A DNA stretch of 64,000 bases from Hydractinia symbiolongicarpus. Taxonomy: Eukaryota; Cnidaria; Hydrozoa; Anthoathecata; Hydractiniidae. Below the pieces are notes generated by a model, which was not told the DNA's origin, ran no database searches, and worked only from the letters and a program-made list of their open reading frames with translations. The stretch lies in the NCBI RefSeq assembly GCF_029227915.1, contig NC_079884.1, positions 26,972,001 through 27,036,000 on the forward strand, read 5' to 3'. The first letter of the stretch is position 1. Every line of letters begins with the position of its first letter. Shown here piece by piece: positions 54,201 through 64,000 of this stretch. Both the position numbers and the translations under genes were made by a program.

Positions 54201-57200
54201 GGGCTTTTTAGTTCTTTTCTTTTTTATTTTACATGGGAAGTGCTTCCACTTGTCCATGCGAAGTGCTTCCATTTTATTCGCCATCATTTTGTCTTAGCGC
54301 ACATTTAAAGTTTGAGAGTATTACATTTGGTTCGTGAATTTTTGCGAAGCAATTGAGCTTTGCAAGCGAAGCAAAATTGTGGAGCACGTTTGCTACACGC
54401 GAGGTATACCAAGAGAATTATTGAGATTCTCAAAAGTTCGATAGAAAAAAAATCATATAAAATCAGCGTAAAGAAATAGGACTGATATTTTTGCAGGTTA
54501 GAGTATAAGTCTAGTAAAAAATGCAATAAGTACGTCTCGTACCCCCCTTCCCCACCCCCGGATTTTGACCCCCCGTCTTTTGGTCCGGATTATACGTCCG
54601 CCGAACTTGAACACACAAAGAGGAATATGCCGTGAACAAGAAACGGTAGTCGGCATTTTAGACACGTATATTTTACAGACCTAAAATATGCCTTATTTCT
54701 TTGTATTATAGCTAATTATTGTACAAATAATTAATTAATTATTTTGCAATTTTGCTTCTAATACTATTATAGTTGTATTTTAATGAAACATAATAGTATT
54801 AAAAATTTATTGCTAGTCCTGTTTCTAATCGACTTTACTTGTGTATTTTAAGCTTTTTTGTTGCTGTGCTTTTTCTGGAGATTTGAGTTGGATTGGAAAG
54901 CTCCTGTGTAAGCTACCCTTTTCTAAAGAAATATTGAAGTAATTTGTACAATTATAACGCGCCGAGCTGTGTTTTATTTTATTGTTTCTAAGAAGATGTA
55001 AGAATACAATATTATCAATTTTAATTGGTTTTATCCAAATCAAGGTAAGGCTTAATCACACGAAAGGTAGCTAGAGCTCAGTTTTGTATAAAAGAATTGA
55101 AAGTAATTTGTAGAATACATATGGAGAAGCTGTATTACTACCTAACTGATAGCCAGATATAGGAAAACCTGTAGCTAGGGCGCAGGCAAAACAAATAGCT
55201 CTGGATGCTACAGTGAGTTGACCAACCGTTTTTTATCACAGTTTTTTATTTATTACTTAAGTAACCTGTTACAGTAATTAAAAAAAATATCCACCTTTGC
55301 TATCAAACCAACAGCAAATGTAATTGTCAATAGGAATTAGTTGTCCGTACACCCTCCCTGAGAACAAGGTTTAAAACGACATTAAAACATTAAAACTGTC
55401 ATTAAAAAGAACTCCAAGGATGCCCAAGCCGCACACGTTCTCTAAACGGCGTGGACATCTTCGAAACTGCTTGTAATTTTAGAACAAGGGTGCTGATAAG
55501 CTGCATAAGCCGTATAACGTGCAGGCGTTTTTGTAGTATTCACCCGAAAAAACCCGCATAGACAATAAAATAAACTGTGGTAGCAAAGTTCTTAAAAGAA
55601 CTGTTTTTGATGGTTTTTGATAAAATTCACTTGATCAATAACTTTTAAACTTTATTAACTCCTTTCTCTTAAAGCATCTTTTTCCAACTATCGTCCACAA
55701 GGTATGTTACAAGGAATTGAATTTTTGAAATGCTCCAGGCAAGTTCGGGAAAGTGCGGCCGGTTTTGGAAGACAACCACTAATTTAATTGGAAAAGTTGC
55801 CCGAACTCGCCCTTATATATGTGGTCGTTTGTAGCTTATTGACACCCTCTTATTTTAGAATATTCTCAGGAATAATAGACCAAGAGAAATTACATCACAG
55901 TTTCTTGTCCACCACCCACGTGTGTTTGAGAACAACCCACATAAAAAAGGGCATTATTTTTTAAATTACTTGTGTAAAAATTACTATTTCATTCACGATA
56001 AACCATTTGTCAGTCATTTTATTCATCCAACAAGGAATCCTATCCAAGGTGCTTTTCTATTAGTGCTGAATTTAATAATTGACATGATTCAGCATAGTTT
56101 TTAAAAGGGTCTGATTGCAAAATATGATTGCCAAAGTTCAGCACTTGTAATATTTGTGTATTTATGTACTCAGCTTTTAAAACACACACAAGAGACATTA
56201 TAATTTCCTCTGGGTGATTACATTAATGTTGGTTGAAAAAAACCTGAATGATGAGAAGCATATGTTTTTGAATGGGTCTAGGACAATAAACTTATTTAAT
56301 TTCGCTTGACCTTGCATCAATCAAATTCTGAAAAATAAACACTTCTAAAATGATTTTGTCAGATTTGGAAACTGTTGGTATGGTTGGTTGCCAAATTGTT
56401 TAGTTTTTTCTTTTATACTTTTCCGAATTAGCCTTAATTATTTATGAGATGAAAAACAGTGCTTTCAATTCCATTGACTTGGCCATCCCTTAAAGGCACT
56501 GGAAGCTTCACTATATGAAAATGTTCTCTTTTTCATTTAGATTGTGTACAATGGGAGTGAGTGATGTAATCTTCCAATGCGTGTGGTCTGCCCAAATTTG
56601 AAGCTATTTAATAAATCTTGATAAAGTTAAAAAACTGTTTTGATTTGTTTGTTTTTGTTTTAATTGTTTCCCGTAAGTTTTTGAAATTCGTTCCAGCAGA
56701 TTCTGTGGCTTCTAGTGCCGGTATTTTTACGTAAAAAAAATACTGTTTTGTTGCAAGGTCATTTACGAAATTGTTAACGTTAGGACCAACTGCGGGTTGT
56801 ACAACTCGATGTATTACATATCTTTCGGAATACTGCTAAAAGTGTAATTTTGTATTGCGCTCTTTACTTTTATCATTTGGTGGGAAAAGGTGGTACAAAA
56901 TTTTAACACGCGTTATTCGCTTTTGTTAGTTTCGCGTAATTTAATTTTCTCGCACACTTTGAAAAGAATATCCCACGCACATCAAATACCCGCGCAGTCT
57001 ATTCGCAAAAAAACAAACTGTTTTTGTGCAACGAATTGTTCTGCAGAGCGTTCATTTTCCTACCTCGTCCCCAGGGTTCTATTATATGATATTTAATTTT
57101 GATGTATTTTGGAAGATGTTAGCGCCAAAGAAACAAGAAGCGCTAGGGACAAAGTATTGGATAGTTTAATTTTGCTTCGCAACCTTTTTTTTAATTTCTA

Positions 57201-57669
57201 GTGGAGTCAATAGCTATACGTTGAAACTACATTGTTGACAATTAACAATTTTTTATAAGCCAAAACATCACATTTCATCATTTTCGCGGTACAAATATTG
57301 TATTTTTTAAAAAAATTGTTGATTTAAGCAATTACTTTTAGATTTATAAAAACAAATTTATTTCATTTCATTTCAATTGAATTTGAAGCAAAGTTGATTT
57401 CCTATCTGACTGGGGCCTGATGCGAATTCCAAAGAAAAGTTTAAAACAAAAGAAGAAAAAGTTATATACTTTCCTTCTTTTCTTCAACTCTTTGAACATT
57501 CTTAACATTTTCATTAACATTTTGACCATCTTCCACAAACCTGATTTCTTCATTATGAACATTGTTTTCTAAATTCATAATTACGATGGCTCTGAGGGTT
57601 CACACTTTCTCTAATTTTTCTTTTAAAATTTATTTTCTATTTTCATAATTAAAAAAATTCTCTATTTTT
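51216..57669. other. Long intergenic stretch, no gene recognised
   Basis: AT-rich with AGCTAGCT-type runs (51730-52030, 52960-52990). A degraded SINE-like piece lies at about 53640-53870, and a GC-richer patch with CCACCCCCGGATTTTGACCC at 54551-54570. ORFs here (for example 54010-54297, 56890-57096) have no convincing family match. Confidence 0.35.
53640..53870 (-). repeat. Possible degraded SINE
   Basis: CATGCTGAACGTTAAGTAGA resembles 44970-44990 in the minus-strand SINE at 44855-45070, and the downstream GGCATGACTCGGTTAA is like its head region. No good A or B box remains. Confidence 0.3.
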
Positions 57670-59615
57670 ATGCAAAGTCAAGAAGATGGAACCAAGGGAA
57701 GCGGTGTTGCTAGTGGTGCTGAAGTAGCTAGCTCATCAACAACAACATCGTGTTTAACTACTAGAAAAGATAAGTAAACTGAGGGGCGCTTAAGTAATCT
57801 GCTGCGTATCAGATCAAGGAGTGAAAACAGTCAGAAACATGGAGCGAAGAAGAAAGTTAAAAAGTTACAAGTTAAATATCAAAGATACGATCCACTAGCC
57901 AAAGAGTTTAAACTTGTAAAACCAAGAAAGAGGTTTATTGATGTTGAATGTATCTTAGTGACTCGATTTAGTATTTTTAAAAAAGGGCTGAATCTATCTC
58001 TTTTGATTTGAATAGTTTTAATCATTTTTTGGAAGATCGTACAGAATGTTTTACAAAATTATGTGATTTGTCTGGTCTTGAGCTTGACGAAACGGAAAAT
58101 ATTTGGGACTATTTGAAAAGAAAAGGAGAATTGATTTCAAAAACAACTGTCATCATTCAATCCCAATCCTGTGATTTTGAAAACGACAAAAATGTCAATG
58201 AGAAAGAAAAATTGCCACAAGCATAAAACATAGATTATGCCAGATGTGTAATTGTACATTCATTGGTGAACATTGTATTTTCTGTATTCGGGAGGCTGAT
58301 CAGGAAGAAAATGTATTGCACAACAATAATAATTATACAAGATTCAATGATGATGAATTTATATCCCCATTTGCAGAGTTTGAGAACATAGTTACTGTAG
58401 AAACAATAGATGTGAATGAGGTTCCAAACACATTTATAAGTCAGGATGTTACACCTGATCCAAAGGTCATTAAAATTCACCGAACAAATGTAAAGGAAGA
58501 TCTGCTCAAAGAAATGAAAAAGGTGAGACTTTTTCAAGTTGTTGTTACGTCTGCCAACACTTGCATAACGTATAATTTATGGAAACTATGTTTTTTGTAC
58601 ACTATAGTGTCACTGTTGCTGAGCTCAATGAACCTGTTTATTTGTATGCATCAAGAAAACTTTTTCTTCAGTGTCATGATTGTTAAATATTTTTTATAGG
58701 TGGCATTGAATCAAGAAATACGCTTTGTTTATGTTGATTCAAGAGGAGAAGAAGAAATTGGACAAGGTTCTGGTGCGGACCGGGAAATCTATGCAACATT
58801 TTGGCAAGAGTTGGCAGACTCCTATTTTATCGGTGAAGATCAACTTCTCCCATTTGTACGACATGACTATTTTTGAAAAAGAATGGAAAAACATTGTGAA
58901 AATCATTGTAACAGTTATAGTGACACAGGATTTTCATAATATCTCAAGCATTTTTACTTTACTGTTTATTTGGATCAGTAGAAAAATCTGCAATGGCATC
59001 CTCTTTTTTATTGTATCTATCGAGAGTTAGTATAAAAAGTGTTACAGCCAAGTGTTAAAGAAGAGTTTTTTTCAAGTGAAGGTTTTCTTGATTTCCTTGA
59101 TCGATTTAAATGTTGATCGAAAGTTACAAAGGAAAATGCAGAAGAGGTCATTTATTAGATTGCCACGCAGGAACTTTTACAGAAACCCAATATAATGGCA
59201 ACTTGGTGGAAGGTGCACTCCCTTTTCCTTAAAAAGAAGTTAGCATTTTCTACTGCTTCAACCGTTCACGACTCATATGAGGCATCCAGACAAACAGCCA
59301 GAAAAATATTGAGCTTTTAATGCTGAGCCAAAGGATGATCCTGAATGTTTTGAATATCTAAAACGATATTTCAGAGGGCTCAATAGCGAAATGTCGAAAA
59401 AGTGCCTAAAATTTGTTAAAGGTTCTGATGTAATTCTGGTGAGTTCTATTTAAGTTAAATTTAAAAATTTGATAGCAGTTATTCACGACGGCATATCGCC
59501 CACACTTGCGTATCAATATTACAGGTACCTCTTTGTTATGCAAACTTTTGTGAGCTGCGAGAGGAATTCGTTTCCATCTTGACACAAAATAACTGGCAAA
59601 TGGACATTTCTTAGA
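57670..59615 (+). pseudogene. HECT-like ubiquitin-ligase-related pseudogene
   Basis: The ATG at 57670 starts MQSQEDGTKGSGVASG with a TAA after 35 codons; the same frame resumes with VKYQRYDPLAKEFKLVKP and RKRFIDVECIL. After a shift the frame gives FNHFLEDRTECFTKLCDL. The exon around 58464-58522 has IKIHRTNVKEDLLKEMKK and ends at a GTGAGA donor. The exon from 58700 gives IRFVYVDSRGEEEIGQGSGA followed by DREIYATFWQELADSYF and PFVRHDYF, like the N-lobe of HECT domains in many transposon-associated cnidarian proteins. One extra T after HDYF shifts the frame. Debris continues to about 59600 (LNSEMSKKCLKFVKGSD, LREEFVSILTQNNW). The catalytic Cys region was not found. Confidence 0.6.
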
Positions 59616-59929
59616 ACAAGTAACTTGATATATATATATTCCGCATATTTATTGTTTTGTAAGAGGGTAGAACTTTCGTTTTTTATTGTGTTATTTTTGT
59701 TTTAAAAGATTTACTGATATTTAGCAAAATTTTGGAGCCTACATATTTATTATACTGCAGCTTACTAAATCATTGGAATTTAAATTTGCTTCCTAAAAGA
59801 CCAAAAGTATTAGTTCTGTTTTTACTGTGACCAAGTACAAGCAAGGTTTTGAAGACTATTTTATTTATGCATTTTTTTGTTGTTGTACTTTACTTTACAT
59901 CTTTTGTTTTTAGGGGACGTTATAATACT

Positions 59930-60570
59930 GAATGAATCAGTAACTGACCGATTTCCGTCTAAACTTGTTAGATAAATGTGTTTTGACTATATAAGCGAAT
60001 GCTCAGTTCCTTTATCATCTTTCATATGAGAAAGGACGCCTCCTATTTTTTGCACCGTTTGTAAATAATACTTTGCAATAATCTCGGGCATCTTGTTTAA
60101 AGGTCTTACTTCCAACCAAAAAAGCTTCCTTAAAAACTAACGATACAACCATGAATACAAAACCATACTTTGTCTTTGTCGTCAATGTGCCAAACAAAGT
60201 GTAACATATTTGTGTCTCCTTAATCTACGGCGTCTTCTTAGATCAACTCCTTTCGGGTCAACTTCTTTTATCATCTTCCTGACATCTCTACGTCTGCATA
60301 GTATCCCTTTTGATATTAAAGCGCTATGTACACGGCGATAACCAATTAAGGAAGCACTGCCTTGAAGTTCTTCTCGTACAGCTTGAATACTTCGTTTCTT
60401 GGTGATCTCACTGTTATGAGTGCTCGTCTTTTACAGCCTTTTTGGCGTAACCTTCTTTTTATTGTTGACAAACTTAATTGATAGCCATGGCGATGGTTTA
60501 GTTGCTTGATTTCTAATGTCCTCCCGCTATATTTTATCGCCGCATGTGCATGTGTGTCAAGAGAAAACAA
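59930..60570 (-). pseudogene. Integrase-core (rve-like) pseudogene
   Basis: The first frame (60570-60346) has IKYSGRTLEIKQLNHRHGYQ and LSTIKRRLRQKGCKRR, a helix-turn-helix region. Other frames give IGYRRVHSALISKGILCRRR, VDPKGVDLRRRRRLRRHKYV, FLRKLFWLEVRPLNKMPEII, and KDDKGTEHSLI, which holds the second catalytic Asp of a DDE/rve core. This is the widespread animal integrase-like family related to Ginger-type transposons and retrovirus-like integrases. Frame breaks near 60200 and elsewhere show it is dead. Confidence 0.65.
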
Positions 60571-61469
60571 AACAGCCGAGTTAACAAAAAAAATATTAAA
60601 AAAAACTTTTAAAAAGAAATAAATATTTCAAAAAAATTCAGAAGAGTTGAAAAAAAAAGCAAAAGTAAAGAAAAGAAAAAGAAAAAGAAAAAAAGGTCGG
60701 TGAAAATCGTGACCCCTCGGGTCCATCGTAAATAATGCATAAAAAACACAGAGAACGAAAGGTTTTTTTACTATGTAAATGCTAAATTACCACTGCCTCG
60801 AAGTAACTTGTCTTTTTGCTTCATTTGCTGACATGTTCTACAATAGAAAATCTAACCAATAGATGATACATCCGCAAGAAAACAAAATTTAGTGTGAATT
60901 TTTTTAAATTTTTTTGGTTAAAGATCAGTTTTAGAATGATCCCAAACGTAAATTTGGAAATCAGTTTTTAAAAACACACAAAGAATGTGCCTTGGCTTTC
61001 AGTTCGTGATTTGCATTTTAAAGCAATTTGAATTATATCTCTGTCTGGCTAATTACTGCACATTTACATTTCTCCCTGTAAACAACTGCAAATTAAGTAT
61101 TAGACAGATAAATAAATATTATAAAGGCAGTAATTAATTATTTGAACATAATTTTTTATACTCATCTGGCTTAACAGGAGAAAAAATTCACTATAATTTA
61201 GGCAATTAATGATGGAATTCTAAGGTACAGGAAAAACAGACAACGATTCTAAGTTTGCAATGCAAGAATTATTCAACTTGTAACCTTGGACAAAACTGTT
61301 AGTACATTCAGCAAAAACTCATGATAAAGGCATTGAATTAATTTGAAAATTCATCTCCCCATACATCTTAATAGTACCAATTTTCAGGAGAATCAATTTT
61401 CAGGCATTTAAATAGTTTTTGTCAGATTTGCAAAATTAAGTAACAGCCACATTATTTAAGAAACCAAAT
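60571..61469. other. Intergenic, no gene recognised
   Basis: AT-rich, with an AAAAGAAA low-complexity run at 60645-60695. Nothing coding is recognised. Confidence 0.4.
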
Positions 61470-62420
61470 TAACATCTGGTGAAAAAAATCACAGTGAGTA
61501 AGTATTACCGCAATTGTCGAGGCATCAGAAAGTTGACAGCTTCCTGCAAGTATTTTTCCATTCGGTATTTTCTTGCAGGAGTCCACACAATAAACAGGCG
61601 TCACGAAATGTTTCAGCAACATTGCCATTGACAGTTCGTAAATTTTCAAAAGAAGTTGCACCAGGTGTATGCCATAGCAACATACGAAATAAAAAGCTCA
61701 CATGCGCGAGGACTCACACTATACATTCTAGACATAATTTTACCATGACTGCGTTGTCTTGGTTTCCAAACTTTTTTATTGAAAACAAAGTGAAGAGAAA
61801 TATCTAGATACATATATTGGCGAGCATCTTGATTCTCTGCATTTAACACAAGCCAAGCTGTTAATTTTGTGACCTGATCTCCAGCTCTGTCCGGAGCATC
61901 TTCAGCCTGTTCTTGGTAAAAATAAACAATAAAAAAAACAAACAATGGATATTTGGCAAGTGCACTGGCAATCTATGGACAACAGGAGATTGTTGGTGCA
62001 TGTTAAATTCAAAATGACGCCATATTGCTTCTGGTGCACTGACGTACCGAGCATCCTAAAATGTCTGCATCTCATCATGATCAACATGTTCGTTGATCTC
62101 AATGTTGGCACAATGTGCATTTTACTTCTTGAAAAACCACAAATTATGTGGAACAATCTAGCGATTATCTATGTCAACATTGTTGACATTGACATGTATA
62201 CCATTATCACGGCGTCTATATAATAGATATCCGTTGACTCAGCCACCGTAGATGCTAAAAAACTCTTTGAAAAACCTTTCGTGCAAATGCCATCTTCCAT
62301 ACATCTGGAGTTAGGATTCAGATGTCCACGTGGCCCATGGATCATACACGATCGTACAATTTCAACCAGCTCAGGTTGTTCCTGTTGATTAGGAATCATC
62401 TGCATCCATAAGTTTGTCAT
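61470..62420 (-). pseudogene. Helitron Rep-helicase pseudogene
   Basis: Reading leftward: PELVEIVRSCMIHGPRGHLN followed by PNSRCMEDGICTKGFSKSF, the motif before the helicase in Helitron proteins. After frame changes come fragments equivalent to the ARYVSAPEA block (plus-strand about 62050), then GDQVTKLTAWLVLNAENQDA, FNKKVWKPRQRSHGKIMSRM and YSVSPRACELF, and finally TPGATSFENLRTVNGNVAET. This order is that of the DUF6570/Helitron helicase-like region. Rep-type tyrosine motifs and the helicase ATP-binding motifs are not in the window piece. Stops and shifts show it is dead. Confidence 0.75.
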
Positions 62421-62595
62421 TGAGATCTAAATGAATTAACAAATGACAATGGGGCAAACCCCTCTTTTAAAATTCTATAACATATACATGTGCTATAGTC
62501 TTACCTAGAACTAACATTTCAGTAACATCTTTAAGAAGTTCATTTAGTTTCAATTAAAAAATTCGAGAAACTAAATCAGGTCAATCATGTGCATA

Positions 62596-62895
62596 GAGCT
62601 GTGCTATGTTGAAATTGGTACGACAGAGCTGTGCTATGTTGAAATTTGCACGATGGAGCTGTGCTATGTTGAAATTCGCACGATAGAGTGGTGATATGTT
62701 GAAATTTGCACGATAGAGTGGTGATATGTTGAAATTTACACAATAGAGCGGTGATATGTTGAAATTTGCACGATGGAGCTGTGCTATGTTGAAATTCGCA
62801 CGATAGAGTGGTGATATGTTGAAATTTGCACGATAGAGTGGTGATATGTTGAAATTTACACAATAGGGCGGTGATATGTTGAAATTTGCACAATA
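62596..62895. repeat. 30 bp minisatellite, ten units, with a 120 bp higher-order period
   Basis: Ten head-to-tail copies of GAGxxGTGxTATGTTGAAAT plus about ten bases ending CACGATA. Units 3-6 and 7-10 match one to one, so the array expanded as a four-unit block. The unit length is a multiple of three, so two minus-strand frames stay open across it (one 146 codons, with units such as RANFNISPLY). Confidence 0.9.
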
Positions 62896-63214
62896 GGTTT
62901 TATATTGGATTTCTGCAACGTTAAAAGAGTTACCATAATGAATTGAGCTGAAATATTCCCGACTAGCTAAACGGTAAGTATAACACTGCAGCATCGATTT
63001 TTTTACAAAGTGGACTTTCACACACCCTTAAATAGGAATCTATTTAATAATTTTATAATGCTTGAAATTGTCAGGCTTCTATCAAAGTAAAAACGATTTA
63101 CTTGATACATGCATATTACTATCGTAGTTACTATCGATATCAAAATTTATAAGTACAAAATATTCCCTGGGATCTTGACCCTGACCCTAATTTAAGTCGA
63201 TAACCAAAAGCAAA
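62896..63214. other. Intergenic between minisatellite and last gene
   Basis: AT-rich; nothing recognised. The open frame upstream of the minisatellite (MKVHFVKKSMLQCYTYRLAS) begins here but has no known match. Confidence 0.35.
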
Positions 63215-63987
63215 CTACTCAGACTTTGTATCAGAAATTGCCTTTTTGTAAGCTTTGGACGATTCTTTGATTCCATTAACAATTGATTTGTAATTTGGTT
63301 TAATGGTGTCATTCAGCTTTTCGACCATCTTTTTGGTTTGCTCCACGATATCTAAAAAATCAATAATACTCAAAACAACATCAACCAATGACATTACAAT
63401 TGCCATTCCGGCTGCATATTTACCACAAGCATCCATCAATCCAAATGCATTAGATTCGACCTCTTCAACTGTTTTCGACCTCTTCTACTGCTTTAGCACT
63501 TTCCTTGATGGTACTTCTGGCAAATTTCATTCTGGAGTAGACGATAACAAACGAGCGACCTTGAACCATTGTAAAGATATTGATGTGTTCGAAATTCATA
63601 CTTACAAACTTTTGAACATCACCCTTAGACTTGTTACTAAAATTTAATTCGTCTAACGCGTCGTACACTTTGGTAATTTCTTTGCTGTTGAAAGCTAATC
63701 TAACAGAGGCTGCTAACTCTTAACAGTCAGGCCACCCTTTCCCTTGTATCTTCTATCCACATGAAACATAAACTGCATCAAATTTGATCAAGCTTCCCGC
63801 AAACCAACCCCTTTTGGATCTTTAGCTTTAATCACATCGTTGTTAGCGATACATTTTTTGACGTAATCATAAACTTTACTACTTATTCTAAATACGATAT
63901 CGGTGCCTGAAGTTTTCAATTTCTTGTTAAATTCCTTACTTTTACTGGAAATAGTTAATTTCAAAATCTCTTCGCTGATCTCCAAAC
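63215..63987 (-). CDS. Helical protein of unknown function, 3' exons (partial, one frame break)
   Basis: Reading leftward, an exon starts at 63987 after TTTGGTTTTGCAG and encodes LEISEEILKLTISSKSKEFN and DIVFRISSKVYDYVKKCIAN. A second exon from about 63726 (after CTGTTAAG) encodes ELAASVRLAFNSKEITKVYD, FVSMNFEHINIFTMVQGRSF and ARSTIKESAKAVEEVE. A 19 bp direct duplication (63455-63466 repeated at 63474-63485) then shifts the frame; beyond it FGLMDACGKYAAGMAIVMSL, VDVVLSIIDFLDIVEQTKKM and a lysine-rich end reach the stop at 63215. It is mainly alpha-helical with one strongly hydrophobic helix. I do not recognise the family. The 5' part lies beyond the window. Confidence 0.5.
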
Positions 63988-64000
63988 CTGCAAAACCAAA

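Noticed and set aside
56890-57096. hAT-like NCSAERSFS motif
   Set aside because: A short resemblance to a hAT dimerisation motif, without any further match on either side; probably chance.
62596-62895. Possible CRISPR array
   Set aside because: The repeats are contiguous 30 bp units without spacers and the genome is eukaryotic; it is a minisatellite.

Overview
The window is eukaryotic, AT-rich DNA with introns (GT-AG boundaries seen in three genes), TATA boxes and AATAAA signals. Its mix of mobile elements (Polinton, OTU-bearing hAT, pogo/Tigger, CR1/L2-like LINE, Helitron, tRNA-derived SINEs) points to a cnidarian, most likely a hydrozoan. The species call is inference from family resemblance; nothing here proves it. 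Only a few host genes are visible: the 3' end of an O6-methylguanine-DNA methyltransferase gene (1-1316), a single-exon gene with a Tctex-1 dynein light chain domain and repeated basophilic-kinase motifs (5045-7195), a compact three-exon gene for a secreted, extremely cationic cysteine-containing peptide (46217-46977), and part of a multi-exon helical protein running off the right end (63215-63987). The rest is mobile DNA and unassigned intergenic sequence.  Region by region: 1-10435 holds the first two host genes, a short MITE remnant and a 508 bp TA-flanked MITE. 10436-22874 is one Polinton/Maverick, bounded by 256/257 bp terminal inverted repeats. It carries protein-primed DNA polymerase B, a packaging-type ATPase, a retrovirus-like integrase, a major capsid gene, a second structural-type gene, two MSV199-type proteins, a zinc-repeat protein and several small ORFs. 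Nearly all core genes have stops or frameshifts, so this is a dead copy, but the gene order, motifs and a set of perfect hairpins at gene junctions are still readable. 22978-26790 is a large palindrome with arms of about 1.77 kb, each containing the same dead reverse-transcriptase fragment. 26808-30200 is a hAT-like element coding for an OTU-like plus TTF zinc finger protein, with a SINE in its intron. 31785-38418 is a pogo-like element with a dead transposase, split by a nearly intact LINE (33181 to about 37990).  From 38419 to 64000 the sequence is mostly unassigned, with SINEs, MITE debris, a HIRAN-like fragment, a Tigger-type pseudogene (48290-49208), a HECT-like pseudogene (57670-59615), an integrase-core pseudogene (59930-60570), a Helitron helicase pseudogene (61470-62420) and a 30 bp minisatellite (62596-62895).  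The most interesting signals are the cationic peptide gene with its charge-balanced acidic pro-region, the hairpins directly after Polinton stop codons (reminiscent of hairpin 3'-end signals in giant viruses and virophages), the SINEs with a shared central domain, and the OTU-TTF protein inside a hAT-like element.
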